Source of the DNA: Ensifer sp. IC3342
Lineage (GTDB): Bacteria; Pseudomonadota; Alphaproteobacteria; Rhizobiales; Rhizobiaceae
DNA length: 64,000 bases
Reading direction: 5' to 3'
Assembly (NCBI RefSeq): GCF_020193655.1
Contig: NZ_JADYVE010000001.1
Coordinates: 186,001-250,000, forward strand
The first letter of the stretch is position 1. Every line of letters starts with the position of its first letter. This document shows, piece after piece, positions 46,761 through 60,164 of this stretch. The notes beneath the pieces were generated by a model that saw only the letters and a program-made list of their open reading frames with translations, was not told the origin of the DNA and did not search any database. The position numbers were made by a program, and so were the translations under genes.

Positions 46761-46884
46761 CGGCTCGAGGCTCCTCTCAAAGGTGGTCGTTCTTTAGCTT
46801 CCTCGCACGCGGAGAGCAATATCCGCTGTGCGGTTTGCGCCATTTCCACCATCCGCCGCGCCGAAGAAGCGAGCGCGTACGCCA

Positions 46885-46921
46885 AGAAAAAAGGCCGCGT
46901 TCCATTCAGATGCGCGGCCTT
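46885..46921 (-). terminator. Intrinsic terminator of ldtP
   Basis: On the reverse strand AAGGCCGCG pairs with CGCGGCCTT (13-base loop), then a T run (TTTTTTCTT overlapping the stem end). It begins 24 bases after the ldtP stop and lies before the glyA promoter. Confidence 0.9.
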
Positions 46922-46944
46922 GATCGGTGAGGTCGGGAGTTTCC

Positions 46945-48270
46945 TTATTGCGGCAGAGCGTCCTGGTCGATGGCGCCTGCCGACTGTTCAATTCCCGTTG
47001 TCGTCTGGAGCGCGAGCTCGGCAGCGCCGTCGCGCTGATAGATGTCGTCGCGGAACTGTACGACCCGGTCCTTTGCCGACCAGGCGGTGACATAGGTGAA
47101 ATAAACCGGCACTTCCTCCGCGAGGGTGATCGGCGTATTGACGCCGGACTTGATCGTCGCCTCGATCTGCTGACGGGACCAGCCGGGCGTTTCCTTCAGC
47201 AGCCAGGTGGACAGGTCGCGAACGTTCTGCACGCGCACGCACCCAGAGGATTCGAAACGCATCAGCTTGTTGAACAGGCCCTGCTGCGGCGTGTCGTGCA
47301 TGTAGACCTGATGCTCGTTGTGGAAGTTGATCTTCGTCGAGGACATCGCGTTGATCTTGCCCGGATCCTGACGGAACATCAGGTTCGGCGCCTTCTCCGC
47401 ATTCCAATCCACGGTCTCGGGCGACACCTCGTTGCCGCTGCCGTCGAAGAGGCGGATGGCATTGCGCTTGAGATAGGTCGGATCCTTGCGCATCAGCGGC
47501 ATGATGTCCTTCTGCACGATCGAGCGCGGCGCGGTCCAGTAGGGATTGAGGATGACCTCGTAGATCTTCGAATTGAGGATCGGCGACTGGCGGTCGATCT
47601 TGCCGACGATTGCCGTGTGGCGCAGCACCACCCGACCATTCTCGACAGCCTCGATATAGGCGGCCGGAATGTTGACCATCACATAGCGGCGACCGAGATC
47701 GCCGGACATCGACTGGAGGCGAACAAGGTTGGTTTCAAGCTGACCAAGGCGGGTCGTCGCATCGACGTTGAGCGCCTTCAGCGTGTATTCGCCGATGACA
47801 CCATCGGCCGGCAGGCCGTGACGCGCCTGGAAGCGCTTTACCGCGCCATCGACGTAGGAATCGAAGGACGAGGAGATGCCGGCCGACTGCGGCAGATCGC
47901 CGGAAACCATCAGGCGCTGGCGCAACTGCTGAACGGAGGGATCGGTGACGCCCAGCTCCAGCTTCACGGAGGTCGTGACCATCGGCCAACCACCGGCGGC
48001 GACGATCTGCTGATAGTCGTAGATCGCCTGCTGGAGATGGCTGATCGTTTCAGGGCCGAAGACCGGCGTGTTGGAAAGAACTGCCGTCGCCGTGCGCGAT
48101 GCCTTGGCGTCGAACTGGTCGTCCCAGGAGCCGCGGCGCGGTGAATTGATGATCTCGTTCAGAGCGTCCTGCGCGCTGGCGGCGCCTGCCCATGCGGCGG
48201 CGCCGAACGTTGCGGCCGAGCGCAGAAATGCACGGCGCGAGAAAGCATCAATTCCGTTCTTTTTCGACAT
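46945..48270 (-). CDS. ldtP: L,D-transpeptidase with Tat-type signal
   Basis: 441-residue peptidoglycan cross-linking enzyme. The N-terminus SRRAFLRSAATFGAAAWAGAASA has the twin arginine and hydrophobic core of a Tat signal. A peptidoglycan-binding domain (VDGAVKRFQARHGLPADGVIGEYTLKAL, near 140-170) precedes the YkuD catalytic domain, with YMHDTPQQGLFNKLMRFESSGCVRV near 325-350 (His and catalytic Cys). It probably forms 3-3 cross-links in the periplasm. The next gene upstream is its regulator ldtR. The equivalent pair was described in Candidatus Liberibacter asiaticus. Confidence 0.93.
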   Translation of the reverse strand: MSKKNGIDAFSRRAFLRSAATFGAAAWAGAASAQDALNEIINSPRRGSWDDQFDAKASRTATAVLSNTPVFGPETISHLQQAIYDYQQIVAAGGWPMVTTSVKLELGVTDPSVQQLRQRLMVSGDLPQSAGISSSFDSYVDGAVKRFQARHGLPADGVIGEYTLKALNVDATTRLGQLETNLVRLQSMSGDLGRRYVMVNIPAAYIEAVENGRVVLRHTAIVGKIDRQSPILNSKIYEVILNPYWTAPRSIVQKDIMPLMRKDPTYLKRNAIRLFDGSGNEVSPETVDWNAEKAPNLMFRQDPGKINAMSSTKINFHNEHQVYMHDTPQQGLFNKLMRFESSGCVRVQNVRDLSTWLLKETPGWSRQQIEATIKSGVNTPITLAEEVPVYFTYVTAWSAKDRVVQFRDDIYQRDGAAELALQTTTGIEQSAGAIDQDALPQ

Positions 48271-48620
48271 AGTCCCACCATCTCAATGCGCGCAAAACGC
48301 GCGCTGCCCGAGCCCTAACACGACATGGTTAACAAAGGTAAACCCGCGTGCCACCCGGCTCTCCCATTGCCTTTACGATAATGCGAGCGAGAGCCCTCTC
48401 CCGGCAGGCCGATGTCGAAACGAATCGTCGTCTTCGGCGCAAGCGCACCTGCCGCGTGCAAGCGTCGCTGTCATAGCAATATGGCCAATTCGTGTCTCGG
48501 GCCGGTCGGGCGGATAGCACGATAAGAGTCTGACAACAACCGTATCTGGCAAGAACGGCAAAGGCCGGACACGCAGAGATTGCGCCCGACCCTTGAAACC
48601 GGAGGAAAATTAAGCCGAGA
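48271..48620 (-). promoter_or_regulatory. ldtP upstream region
   Basis: 350 bases without a gene between ldtR and ldtP. Near the ldtP start is a small all-GC hairpin (GCGCGC/GCGCGC, 48288-48304). Further up, GGTTAAC and GGTAAAC (about 48335-48355) form a spaced repeat that could be part of a regulator site. Promoter elements cannot be placed with confidence. Confidence 0.35.
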
Positions 48621-49133
48621 TCAGAGGCGATAGAGGATCTGATCGTTCCAGAAGCGATCGAGACGCTGCAGGAGCTTGTTCATCTGGGTGAATTCGTCGG
48701 AACCAATGCCGCCGACCTTCTGGATCGAGCCAATGTGGCGCTCGTAGAGCTTCGCGACGGTTTCGGCGATTTCCTGGCCCTCTTCGGTCAGGCTGATGCG
48801 GACCGAACGGCGGTCGACGCGGGAGCGCTGATGGTTGATGAGACCCAGATCGACCAGTTTCTTCACGTTATAGGAAACGTTCGAGCCGAGATAATAGCCA
48901 CGTGAGCGGAGTTCGCCTGCGGTCAGTTCGGAGTTGCCGATATTGAAGAGTAACAGCGCCTGGACGGCATTGACGTCGCTGCGGCCCTGGCGGTCGAACT
49001 CGTCCTTGATGACGTCGAGCAGGCGGCGATGCAGACGCTCGACAAGGTGAAGGGATTCCATGTAGAGACCACGGATCGTTTCTTCCTGCGGGTCTCGGGG
49101 CGCAACTGCCTGCGGCTTCATTTTCGTGTTCAT
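48621..49133 (-). CDS. ldtR: MarR-family regulator LdtR
   Basis: 170-residue MarR-type winged-helix protein. NAVQALLLFNIGNSELTAGELRSRGYYLGSNVSYNVKKLVDLGLINHQRSRVDRRSVRISLTEEG is the DNA-binding domain (about 57-120), ending with helical dimerisation parts. It matches LdtR, known to control the L,D-transpeptidase gene beside it and osmotic tolerance in Liberibacter and Sinorhizobium. ATG at 49133. An AT-rich near-palindrome upstream is a possible own operator. Confidence 0.92.
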   Translation of the reverse strand: MNTKMKPQAVAPRDPQEETIRGLYMESLHLVERLHRRLLDVIKDEFDRQGRSDVNAVQALLLFNIGNSELTAGELRSRGYYLGSNVSYNVKKLVDLGLINHQRSRVDRRSVRISLTEEGQEIAETVAKLYERHIGSIQKVGGIGSDEFTQMNKLLQRLDRFWNDQILYRL

Positions 49134-49198
49134 TTGACTGCCTCACTGTTTTGTTTGGCGGTGTCTGTTTGTCTTCCCGCCTTGAGTGAGACCCTATC

Positions 49199-49215
49199 GA
49201 ATACGTATAAAATTC
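49199..49215. promoter_or_regulatory. Candidate LdtR operator / ldtR promoter
   Basis: GAATACGTATAAAATTC is an AT-rich imperfect palindrome with a perfect ATACGTAT core, about 70 bases before the ldtR start, in an otherwise GC-rich area. MarR proteins commonly autoregulate through such sites. No close copy was seen before ldtP. Confidence 0.35.
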
Positions 49216-49263
49216 TACTTAAACCGCAGCCTTAACATGAACTTACCGTCGAGCGAGCCTGTC

Positions 49264-49713
49264 TCAGGGTGAATCAACCCTTACCTTGCGCGCTTGCCGC
49301 AGTCGCTGCACGAAAAGCGCAATGCGGAAAAGAACGAAGGTCACGGCGACAGAGCCGTGGAGCACGAAAAGCAAGGGCCGCGCGCCGAAAGTGCCGGGAT
49401 AGAATTCGTAGACGGCGATCTCGATTGCCGCGGCGAGGACCCAGACGACGGGCCCCCAGGATACCAAAAGCCATAGGCCGATAGCTGCGACCGGGTAGAC
49501 GACGGCAAGCGCCGTCGCTGCCGCGCGCCACTCCGGCGGCAAGAGATCGAACCGGCCGGCACCGCTGTGCGAGAAGCCGATGAGCAGCGCCCAATAGTTC
49601 AAGGCGAACCAGAAGCAGGACGCCGACACCAGGCGCAGGAACCAGCCGAAGAGCACTTCGGTCAGCGACGGCTTCGGCACATGAGCAGAATCATGAAGCA
49701 TGGCCGGCAACAT
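49264..49713 (-). CDS. Four-helix membrane protein, DUF6163-like
   Basis: 149 residues with four hydrophobic helices (about 20-48, 62-82, 84-102, 115-137). Opening SLTEVLFGWFLRLVSASCFWFALNYWALLIGF and VYEFYPGTFGARPLLFVLHG resemble a Rhizobiales membrane family I know as DUF6163, usually beside hemB. Function unknown. Divergent from hemB. Confidence 0.75.
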   Translation of the reverse strand: MLPAMLHDSAHVPKPSLTEVLFGWFLRLVSASCFWFALNYWALLIGFSHSGAGRFDLLPPEWRAAATALAVVYPVAAIGLWLLVSWGPVVWVLAAAIEIAVYEFYPGTFGARPLLFVLHGSVAVTFVLFRIALFVQRLRQARKVRVDSP

Positions 49714-49882
49714 AGGCCGAGTATCTCCTCAGATCCACCGGCAAGAACCGCAGGCTGCCCTCCTGCCTCAGGGAAGGCCGGGAGCAAATGCCGCAGCCGG
49801 GGGCGAGGCCGTGGCGTTTTCAACCGACGGCGGTCCATGGTAAAGCGCGTTTTAGAGTGTGAAGGAAGAAGGAAGCGGCGCG

Positions 49883-50896
49883 ATGAACGACAAGACGAAC
49901 CTTGTGGACAGGATAACCGGACACCGCCGCATGCGCCGCAACCGCAAGGCGGACTGGACGCGGCGGCTGGTGAAGGAAAACCGCCTGACCGTCGACGACC
50001 TGATCTGGCCGATCTTCATCGTGCCGGGCAGCGGCATCGTCCAGCCGATCGAAGCCATGCCGGGCGTGAACCGCATGAGCGTCGACAAGGCGGTCGAGGC
50101 GGTGAAAGAGGCGGCCGACCTCGGCATTCCGGCGATCGCCACGTTTCCGAACATCGACATGGCGTTGCGTGACGAAACCGGCTCCAACAGCCTCGCCGCC
50201 GACAATCTCATCAATGAGGCAACGCGCGCGATCAAGAAGGCGGTGGCGAACATCGGCGTTATCACCGACGTCGCGCTCGACCCCTTCACGAGCCATGGGC
50301 ATGACGGGATCCTCCGTGACGGCGAGATCGTAAACGACGAAACCGTGGAGGTCATTGCCACGGCCGCGGTGACGCAGGCCGATGCCGGATCGGACATCAT
50401 TGCCCCGTCCGAAATGATGGACGGGCGCATCGGCGCGATCCGGGAGGCGCTCGACGCCGCCGGCCACCAGAACGTCGGCATCATGTCCTACGCGACGAAA
50501 TTCGCCTCCGCCTTCTACGGCCCCTACCGCCAGGCAGTCGGCACCGGCGGTCTGCTTAAAGGCGACAAGAAGACCTACTACATCGATCCGGCCAACGGTA
50601 CCGAGGCAATTCGCGATGCCGCGCTCGATGTTGAGGAAGGTGCCGACATGCTCATGGTCAAGCCTGGCCTCCCCTATCTCGACATCTGCTGGCGGATGAA
50701 GGAGGCCTTTGGCCTGCCGGTTTTCGCCTATCAGGTTTCCGGCGAGTATGCGCAGGTGAAGGCAGCCGCGGCCAATGGCTGGATCGATGGCGAACGTGTC
50801 ATGCTGGAAACGCTGCTTGCCTTCAAGCGGGCGGGCTGCGATGGGATATTGAGCTATTTTGCGGTCGAGGTGGCACGTATCCTGGCAAAACGCTAA
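49883..50896 (+). CDS. hemB: Delta-aminolevulinic acid dehydratase (porphobilinogen synthase)
   Basis: 337 residues. Two 5-aminolevulinate molecules are condensed to porphobilinogen for heme and cobalamin. The two active-site lysines lie in MSYATKFASAFYGPYR and LMVKPGLPYLD. The metal loop is DPFTSHGHDG, lacking the zinc-binding cysteines of the animal/E. coli type, so this is the magnesium-dependent form. Start ATG at 49883, with AAGGAAG upstream; a GTG at 49859 is less likely. Confidence 0.97.
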   Translation: MNDKTNLVDRITGHRRMRRNRKADWTRRLVKENRLTVDDLIWPIFIVPGSGIVQPIEAMPGVNRMSVDKAVEAVKEAADLGIPAIATFPNIDMALRDETGSNSLAADNLINEATRAIKKAVANIGVITDVALDPFTSHGHDGILRDGEIVNDETVEVIATAAVTQADAGSDIIAPSEMMDGRIGAIREALDAAGHQNVGIMSYATKFASAFYGPYRQAVGTGGLLKGDKKTYYIDPANGTEAIRDAALDVEEGADMLMVKPGLPYLDICWRMKEAFGLPVFAYQVSGEYAQVKAAAANGWIDGERVMLETLLAFKRAGCDGILSYFAVEVARILAKR

Positions 50897-50981
50897 AGTG
50901 GCAAGCTGCATTGCAGCCATGCATTGTTTTGTCGAGGCTCATTCCCCATATCTGACACCGGCAACAATGTGAGGCACGCTG

Positions 50982-51446
50982 ATGAGCATGCACAACGAAC
51001 AACTGAGACTCCCTAGCAATGACTGGCGCGCCTATCAGGGCGTGCTGTCGCGCAGGGTCTTTGCCTTCATCATCGACTACGTGATCATCGCACTGCTCTG
51101 GATTCCGGCGGCGGTCGTCGTGTTTTTCCTGGGTATCCTCACGCTCGGCCTTGGGTTCCTCCTCTATCCCGTGCTCTTCGCACTTGTGGCTATGCTCTAT
51201 TTCGGGCTGACGGTCGGCGGCCGCGATCAAGCCTCGCCGGGCATGAGAATCATGGGTGTGGCAATCGCCCGCACGGACGGCCGGCCGATGGATTTTCTGA
51301 CGGCGATCGTCCATCTGGTGATCTTCTGGATCGCCAACGCCCTGTTGACGCCGCTCATCCTGCTGATCGGTCTCTTCACCGACCGCGGGCGGCTCTTGCA
51401 CGACCTTCTGATCGGCACCGTCACGGTCCGCAGCGACGCCTATTAA
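50982..51446 (+). CDS. RDD-family membrane protein
   Basis: 154 residues with three hydrophobic helices. RRVFAFIIDYVIIALLW near 25-40 carries the Arg and Asp of the RDD motif, and LLHDLLIGTVTV near 135 the second Asp. RDD proteins are small inner-membrane proteins, some proposed to be cation exchangers; function here unknown. 85 bases after hemB on the same strand. Confidence 0.88.
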   Translation: MSMHNEQLRLPSNDWRAYQGVLSRRVFAFIIDYVIIALLWIPAAVVVFFLGILTLGLGFLLYPVLFALVAMLYFGLTVGGRDQASPGMRIMGVAIARTDGRPMDFLTAIVHLVIFWIANALLTPLILLIGLFTDRGRLLHDLLIGTVTVRSDAY

Positions 51447-51577
51447 CGCCTGCGAGCTAGCTCCGCGCTTTACAGCGCCATTCCGTGAGGAATGCCTAAA
51501 CGAGTGAGTTGACGTTTTTCATTCTTAGGCCATGCTATTGCGATGAGTAACCGCACGAAGAGTGGCCCCCACGTTCG

Positions 51578-52354
51578 ATGAACACGCAGACCGCACCGTC
51601 TCCACAATTCTACCTCACTGCGCCGGCGCCCTGCCCATACCTGCCGAACGAGATGGAGCGAAAGGTCTTCACCCACATGGTGGGTGAGCGAGCCCCGGAA
51701 CTGAACGATCTCCTCACGCAGGGCGGCTTCCGCCGCTCCCAGAACATTGCCTACCGGCCGGCCTGCGAAACCTGTCGTGCATGTATCTCGGTGCGCATAC
51801 TTGCAAACGAGTTCGCGCCGACGCGTTCGATGCGGCGCGTGCTTGCCGCCAATCGGGACGTGGTCTCGGCCGAATATCCCGCTGAACCTTCGAGTGAACA
51901 ATATAACCTCTTCCGCCGCTATCTCGATCGCCGGCATCAGAAGGGCGGGATGTCCGACATGTCGGTACTCGACTACGCCATGATGGTCGAAGACACGCAT
52001 GTGCATACGAAGATCATCGAATACCGCTTGCGGATCGAAGGCGACGGCATCAACGAAAAGGCCAAGGGGCCATTGGTCGCCACTGCGCTGACCGACCGAA
52101 TGAGCGACGGCCTGTCGATGGTCTATTCCTTCTTCGATCCCGCACTCTCCGAGCGCTCGCTCGGCACGTATATGATTCTTGACCATATTCGCCGGGCGAA
52201 GGAACGCGGCCTGCCTCATGTCTATCTGGGTTATTGGGTGAAGGGGTCGCGCAAAATGGGGTATAAAACAAAGTTTTTGCCGCAGGAGCACCTAATGGCT
52301 CGCGGTTGGGAGCGCTATGCTGGCGACGATGACGCACCCACCGAAACGGACTGA
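51578..52354 (+). CDS. bpt: Aspartate/glutamate leucyltransferase (N-end rule)
   Basis: 258-residue aminoacyl-tRNA-protein transferase of the Ate1/Bpt family. [21 protein letters not shown] is the opening; [16 protein letters not shown] near 60-70 the Cys-rich site; [51 protein letters not shown] the GNAT-like catalytic part. It adds leucine to N-terminal Asp or Glu, making substrates for ClpS-ClpAP. The downstream DMT gene starts four bases after its stop. Confidence 0.94.
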   Translation: MNTQTAPSPQFYLTAPAPCPYLPNEMERKVFTHMVGERAPELNDLLTQGGFRRSQNIAYRPACETCRACISVRILANEFAPTRSMRRVLAANRDVVSAEYPAEPSSEQYNLFRRYLDRRHQKGGMSDMSVLDYAMMVEDTHVHTKIIEYRLRIEGDGINEKAKGPLVATALTDRMSDGLSMVYSFFDPALSERSLGTYMILDHIRRAKERGLPHVYLGYWVKGSRKMGYKTKFLPQEHLMARGWERYAGDDDAPTETD

Positions 52355-52357
52355 GAA

Positions 52358-53260
52358 TTGACCCCTTCCCTTGACGCCGCCCGGCACCGGCGCGGCCTTG
52401 CCATTACCGGCCTCGGCGGCCTCGCCCTTTCCTTCGACATTCCGCTCATCCGTTCGGCGAACGGCGAGGTCTGGTCGATTCTCGCCCTGCGCAGCCTCTC
52501 AACCTTCCTCGTCGCGCTTGTCGCCTGGTTCGTGCTCAATCGCGTTCTCGGCCGCCGCGTTGCCTTGATCCCCGGCAAATCCGGGCTGGTCGCCGGTCTG
52601 TTCTACGGCATCAACTCGTTCACCTTCCTGCTCGCCGTGTTCAACACCTCGACGGCGAACGTCGTCTTCGTGCTGGCCTTCACGTCGATGTTTGCGGCGA
52701 TCCTCTCCTGGATTTTCCTCAAGGAACGGCCCTCGAACGCCACGCTGCTGACGATGGCCGTTATGGTTTTCGGTGTCGGGGTTATCGTGCAGGACGGGCT
52801 GGAGAGCGGACACCTCTTCGGCGATGCGATGGCCGCCTGCTCGGCCTTCTTGCTGGCAGGCGCAATCACCATCGCCCGCAAGAGCGGCCGCGACATGGCG
52901 CTCGTGCCGTTGACGACCGCAATCTTCCCGGCCATTGCCGCCTTCGTGCTCCTGCCGTCGACCGGCATTTCGATCGCTGCACCCGGCTATATTCTCTTCA
53001 ACGGCCTGGTGATGATCCCCCTCGCCTTCTTCTGCCTCGCGACAGGCCCGCGCTATCTTTCCGCGCCGGAGGTCGGCATGTTCTATTTGCTGGAGACGAT
53101 CCTCGCTCCGATCTGGGTGTGGATCGTCTTTTCGGAAACGCCGACGACGCAGACGCTCCTTGGAGGAGCCATCCTCGTCCTTGCCCTGATCGGCCATTCA
53201 TTCTGGCAGATGCGCAACAGGGCGATGAAGGCGCAGATGCAATGTGCGGAATTGGGATAG
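52358..53260 (+). CDS. EamA/DMT-family transporter
   Basis: 300 residues, about ten helices in two EamA repeats; SWIFLKERPSNATLLTMAVMVFGVGVIV ends the first, VFSETPTTQTLLGGAILVLALIGHSF the second. Start is a TTG four bases after bpt, so translational coupling is likely. Substrate unknown. Confidence 0.88.
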   Translation: MTPSLDAARHRRGLAITGLGGLALSFDIPLIRSANGEVWSILALRSLSTFLVALVAWFVLNRVLGRRVALIPGKSGLVAGLFYGINSFTFLLAVFNTSTANVVFVLAFTSMFAAILSWIFLKERPSNATLLTMAVMVFGVGVIVQDGLESGHLFGDAMAACSAFLLAGAITIARKSGRDMALVPLTTAIFPAIAAFVLLPSTGISIAAPGYILFNGLVMIPLAFFCLATGPRYLSAPEVGMFYLLETILAPIWVWIVFSETPTTQTLLGGAILVLALIGHSFWQMRNRAMKAQMQCAELG

Positions 53261-53284
53261 GCGCACCGACGGCGCGCCGCGCAA

Positions 53285-53611
53285 TCACTGCGCCTCGTCA
53301 GGTCCGGGCTCAAGGGAAACGCTCTGCATCTGCGAGCGCATCGTCCAGAGTTCGCGGTTGGTATTGATCCACTCGGCCGCGATCTCGAGCGGCGCCGGAT
53401 CAGCCGTGATTATCTCGCCGCGCTCACCTTGGCGGACGATCAATCCGGCAGCTTCCATCGTGGCAAGATGCCTGGAAAGGTCGTCCCCCTTCACACCCAC
53501 GGCATCAGCGATCTCGGCGACGCGCGTCGCGCCTGCAAGCAAGACCTCGAATATGCGGCGGCGCGTCGGATCAGCAAGGGCCAGCAAGGTTGCGTCAAGA
53601 GCGGTGGCCAT
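53285..53611 (-). CDS. ArsR-type helix-turn-helix regulator
   Basis: 108 residues. ALADPTRRRIFEVLLAGATRVAEIADAVGVKGDDLSRHLATMEAAGLIVRQGERGE is a complete ArsR-like winged helix. The metal-binding CxC box is absent, so it probably senses something else. The start at 53611 has GGGGGTGAATGTC before it. Convergent with the DMT gene. Confidence 0.88.
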   Translation of the reverse strand: MATALDATLLALADPTRRRIFEVLLAGATRVAEIADAVGVKGDDLSRHLATMEAAGLIVRQGERGEIITADPAPLEIAAEWINTNRELWTMRSQMQSVSLEPGPDEAQ

Positions 53612-53673
53612 GACATTCACCCCCCTGGAGAGGAACTTGAGCTTAAAACGCGATCGCGCCGGTGGCGCCTTCG

Positions 53674-53741
53674 ACTGCATCTTGCCTTAAATCAAAGCCG
53701 ATTTAAGGACAAAATATGTGGCAATTCAAAGTGCGGCAGCG
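53674..53741 (+). repeat. RIME-type repeat, truncated copy
   Basis: Hairpin A (CTTAAATC/GATTTAAG stem with a decayed base) and the GCAATTCAAAGTGC link are present, but hairpin B stops after CGGCAGCG and is followed by unrelated GC-rich sequence. Lies 24 bases after the parC stop. Confidence 0.75.
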
Positions 53742-53764
53742 ACCCGCGCGCATGGCGGCAGAGA

Positions 53765-56551
<2,787 letters not shown>

Positions 56552-57745
56552 ATGACGCATACGCGCAAGATTCGCCTGATGATGGCGAGCGCCGCCCTTC
56601 TAACACTTGCCGGCCCCTCCTTCGCCCTGGATGGCGCGGATATGATGAAAAAGCTTGATGCGGCGCTGTCTGCCAACGGCTCCTCGATCCGCTTCGACAA
56701 GGCGGATGTGAACGGCGACGTCGTCACGGTGACCGGCGTCAAGCTGCAGATGGCGGCGAATCGCGGAGAGTCGCTCAACATCGGCGTCGTCACCTTCGAA
56801 GGTGTCGAGGAAAGCGAAAATGGCGGCTATTACTCCGAGACGGTTACCTTCCCGGATATCAATGTCAGCCAAGACGGTTCCAGCTTCTCCGCCAGGGACC
56901 TGTCGATCGGCGGACTGTCGATTCCCGGCAATCCGGCCGGTGACACGATCAACGACATCCTGCTTTACGAGACGGCAGGAACCGGGCCGATCGTGGTCAA
57001 CGTCAAGGGCAAGGACGTCTTTACGGCCGAGAGCACGGAGGCCAATCTGACGCGGAAGGAAAATGATGCCGGCTTCGACTTCGACGCGACGCTCGCCGGG
57101 CTCAAGGCCGATCTTTCCGACGTCGAGGATGCCAAGGCTAAGGAAGCGATCGAAAAGCTGGGGCTGACCAAGCTCGATGGCGAAGTTACCATGAAGGGCC
57201 GTTGGGAATTGCAGAGCGGCAACGTCGCCCTCGATGAATACGCTCTCGACTTCAAGGATGTCGGCCGGCTGAACATTGCCATGGACTTTTCCGGATATAC
57301 GCTGCAGTTCATGAAGTCGCTGCAGGAAGCAACAAAGGCCGCAGAAGCCAATCCGAACAAGGAAGAGGCCAACCAGGCAATGGGGCTCGCGATGATGGGC
57401 CTCATGCAGCAGCTGACGTTCAACAGCGCCTCGATCCGCTTTGACGATGCTTCGATCACCAAGAAGGCGCTCGACTACGCCGGCAGCCAGCAGGGTGTCA
57501 CCGGCGATCAAATGGCGCAATCGCTGAAGGGCCTGGTGCCGATCATGATGGCGCAGCTCAACATACCGGAATTGCAGAATCAGGTTTCGGCCGCCGTTAA
57601 CGCCTATCTCGACGGGCCGAAGAGCCTGACGATCAGTGCCAAGCCCGAAAAGCCGGTTCCCTTCCCGATGATCATGGGCGCCGCCATGGGCGCGCCGAAT
57701 ACGATTCCTTCGGTTCTAGGCGTGAAGGTGACCGCGAACGACTAA
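56552..57745 (+). CDS. Exported protein of unknown family
   Basis: 397 residues. A Sec signal (KIRLMMASAALLTLAGPSFA, cleavage near 24) is followed by a beta-strand-rich periplasmic chain with repeated FDKADVNGDVVTVTGVKLQM, NIGVVTFEGVE and FSARDLSIGGLSIPG type segments, then a helical region rich in Ala/Gln (MKSLQEATKAAEANPNKEEANQAMGLAMMGLMQQL). No lipobox or catalytic motif. The strand pattern recalls AsmA/DUF945-type proteins but no family can be named. ATG at 56552 follows AAGGAACTCGATA. Confidence 0.8.
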   Translation: MTHTRKIRLMMASAALLTLAGPSFALDGADMMKKLDAALSANGSSIRFDKADVNGDVVTVTGVKLQMAANRGESLNIGVVTFEGVEESENGGYYSETVTFPDINVSQDGSSFSARDLSIGGLSIPGNPAGDTINDILLYETAGTGPIVVNVKGKDVFTAESTEANLTRKENDAGFDFDATLAGLKADLSDVEDAKAKEAIEKLGLTKLDGEVTMKGRWELQSGNVALDEYALDFKDVGRLNIAMDFSGYTLQFMKSLQEATKAAEANPNKEEANQAMGLAMMGLMQQLTFNSASIRFDDASITKKALDYAGSQQGVTGDQMAQSLKGLVPIMMAQLNIPELQNQVSAAVNAYLDGPKSLTISAKPEKPVPFPMIMGAAMGAPNTIPSVLGVKVTAND

Positions 57746-57786
57746 GCGCCTGCGGCACTTGCGAAGTGAAAGTTCAATCCTGATCG

Positions 57787-57816
57787 AGCCCGGCGATGCA
57801 CCGCCGGGCTTTTTCT
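57787..57816 (+). terminator. Intrinsic terminator of the exported-protein gene
   Basis: 9-bp stem AGCCCGGCG/CGCCGGGCT, 6-base loop, then TTTTTC, about 40 bases after the stop. Confidence 0.9.
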
Positions 57817-57936
57817 ATCCCGATCAATTAATGGTATCATCCACTGCTTGATGCTCTGATACGGCCGCCTATCTATCTTCACGTATGGTTGCCGACAACT
57901 GCGCATTCCCGACCGATGAAACGGAAGGAGGACGCC

Positions 57937-58161
57937 ATGGGACTGAAGCATTCGGATATCACCGCCATCCTCGGCCCGGTCGACGAAACGCTGATGGCCG
58001 AGCTACTTGCGACGGGCGCGACAGCGAGCGAACTCGCCGAGGCGATTGCTTGGGTCAACAATGACGAGGCCCTGATCGGCGAAGGCCGCCATCTTCCGGC
58101 CGGCCGCGTCGCAGCGTTGATCGACATCCTGACTCCGGAGGAAGACGACGAGGAATTATAG
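57937..58161 (+). CDS. Small conserved-looking protein of unknown function
   Basis: 74 residues, helical and acidic at the end (LTPEEDDEEL). HSDITAILGPVDETLMAELLATGATASELAEAIAWVNNDEALIGEGRHLPAGRVAALIDIL has no catalytic motif or membrane segment. A very strong ribosome site, GGAAGGAGGA, precedes the ATG at 57937, so it is likely a real gene. Ends 154 bases before groEL. Confidence 0.75.
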   Translation: MGLKHSDITAILGPVDETLMAELLATGATASELAEAIAWVNNDEALIGEGRHLPAGRVAALIDILTPEEDDEEL

Positions 58162-58258
58162 TAGCAGTCCGGCTCTTCAGGAGGCGGACGATGGCGTGCG
58201 CCTTCGAGCCGGTGGACGTAAGGACGTGGAAGACGTGACGACAGCGGTGATCCGGTAG

Positions 58259-59944
<1,686 letters not shown>

Positions 59945-60040
59945 GACGAACCGGCTAGCGCTTCTCGACCGCACACACAAAAACTCGGCAAGGCCATCGC
60001 CGGGTTCGACGATCGGTTCGCAATTGAGATTTGCCCATCA

Positions 60041-60149
60041 CCCAGCCCTCTCCCCGCAAGCGGGGCGAGGGGTTTTTGAGCCGTCGCGACATGTGCCTCC
60101 TCCCCGTCAAAACGGGGAGGAGGCGCCGGCAGACGGATGAGGGCCGGCG
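60041..60149. repeat. Palindromic intergenic repeat related to the ribD insert
   Basis: Stem 1 (60046-60072) contains TCCCCGC-AA-GCGGGG; stem 2 is a perfect 13-bp GCCTCCTCCCCGT/ACGGGGAGGAGGC (60095-60107 with 60112-60124, loop CAAA); GCCGGC occurs at both sides of ACGGATGAGG (60125-60148). It lies between converging groEL and rhodanese genes and may end both transcripts. Confidence 0.75.
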
Positions 60150-60164
60150 ACTGAGCCAAGCGGT

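Noticed and set aside
46927..48144. 405-codon forward frame opposite ldtP
   Set aside because: Shadow of the L,D-transpeptidase gene; Arg/His/Asp/Leu-rich composition typical of antisense frames.
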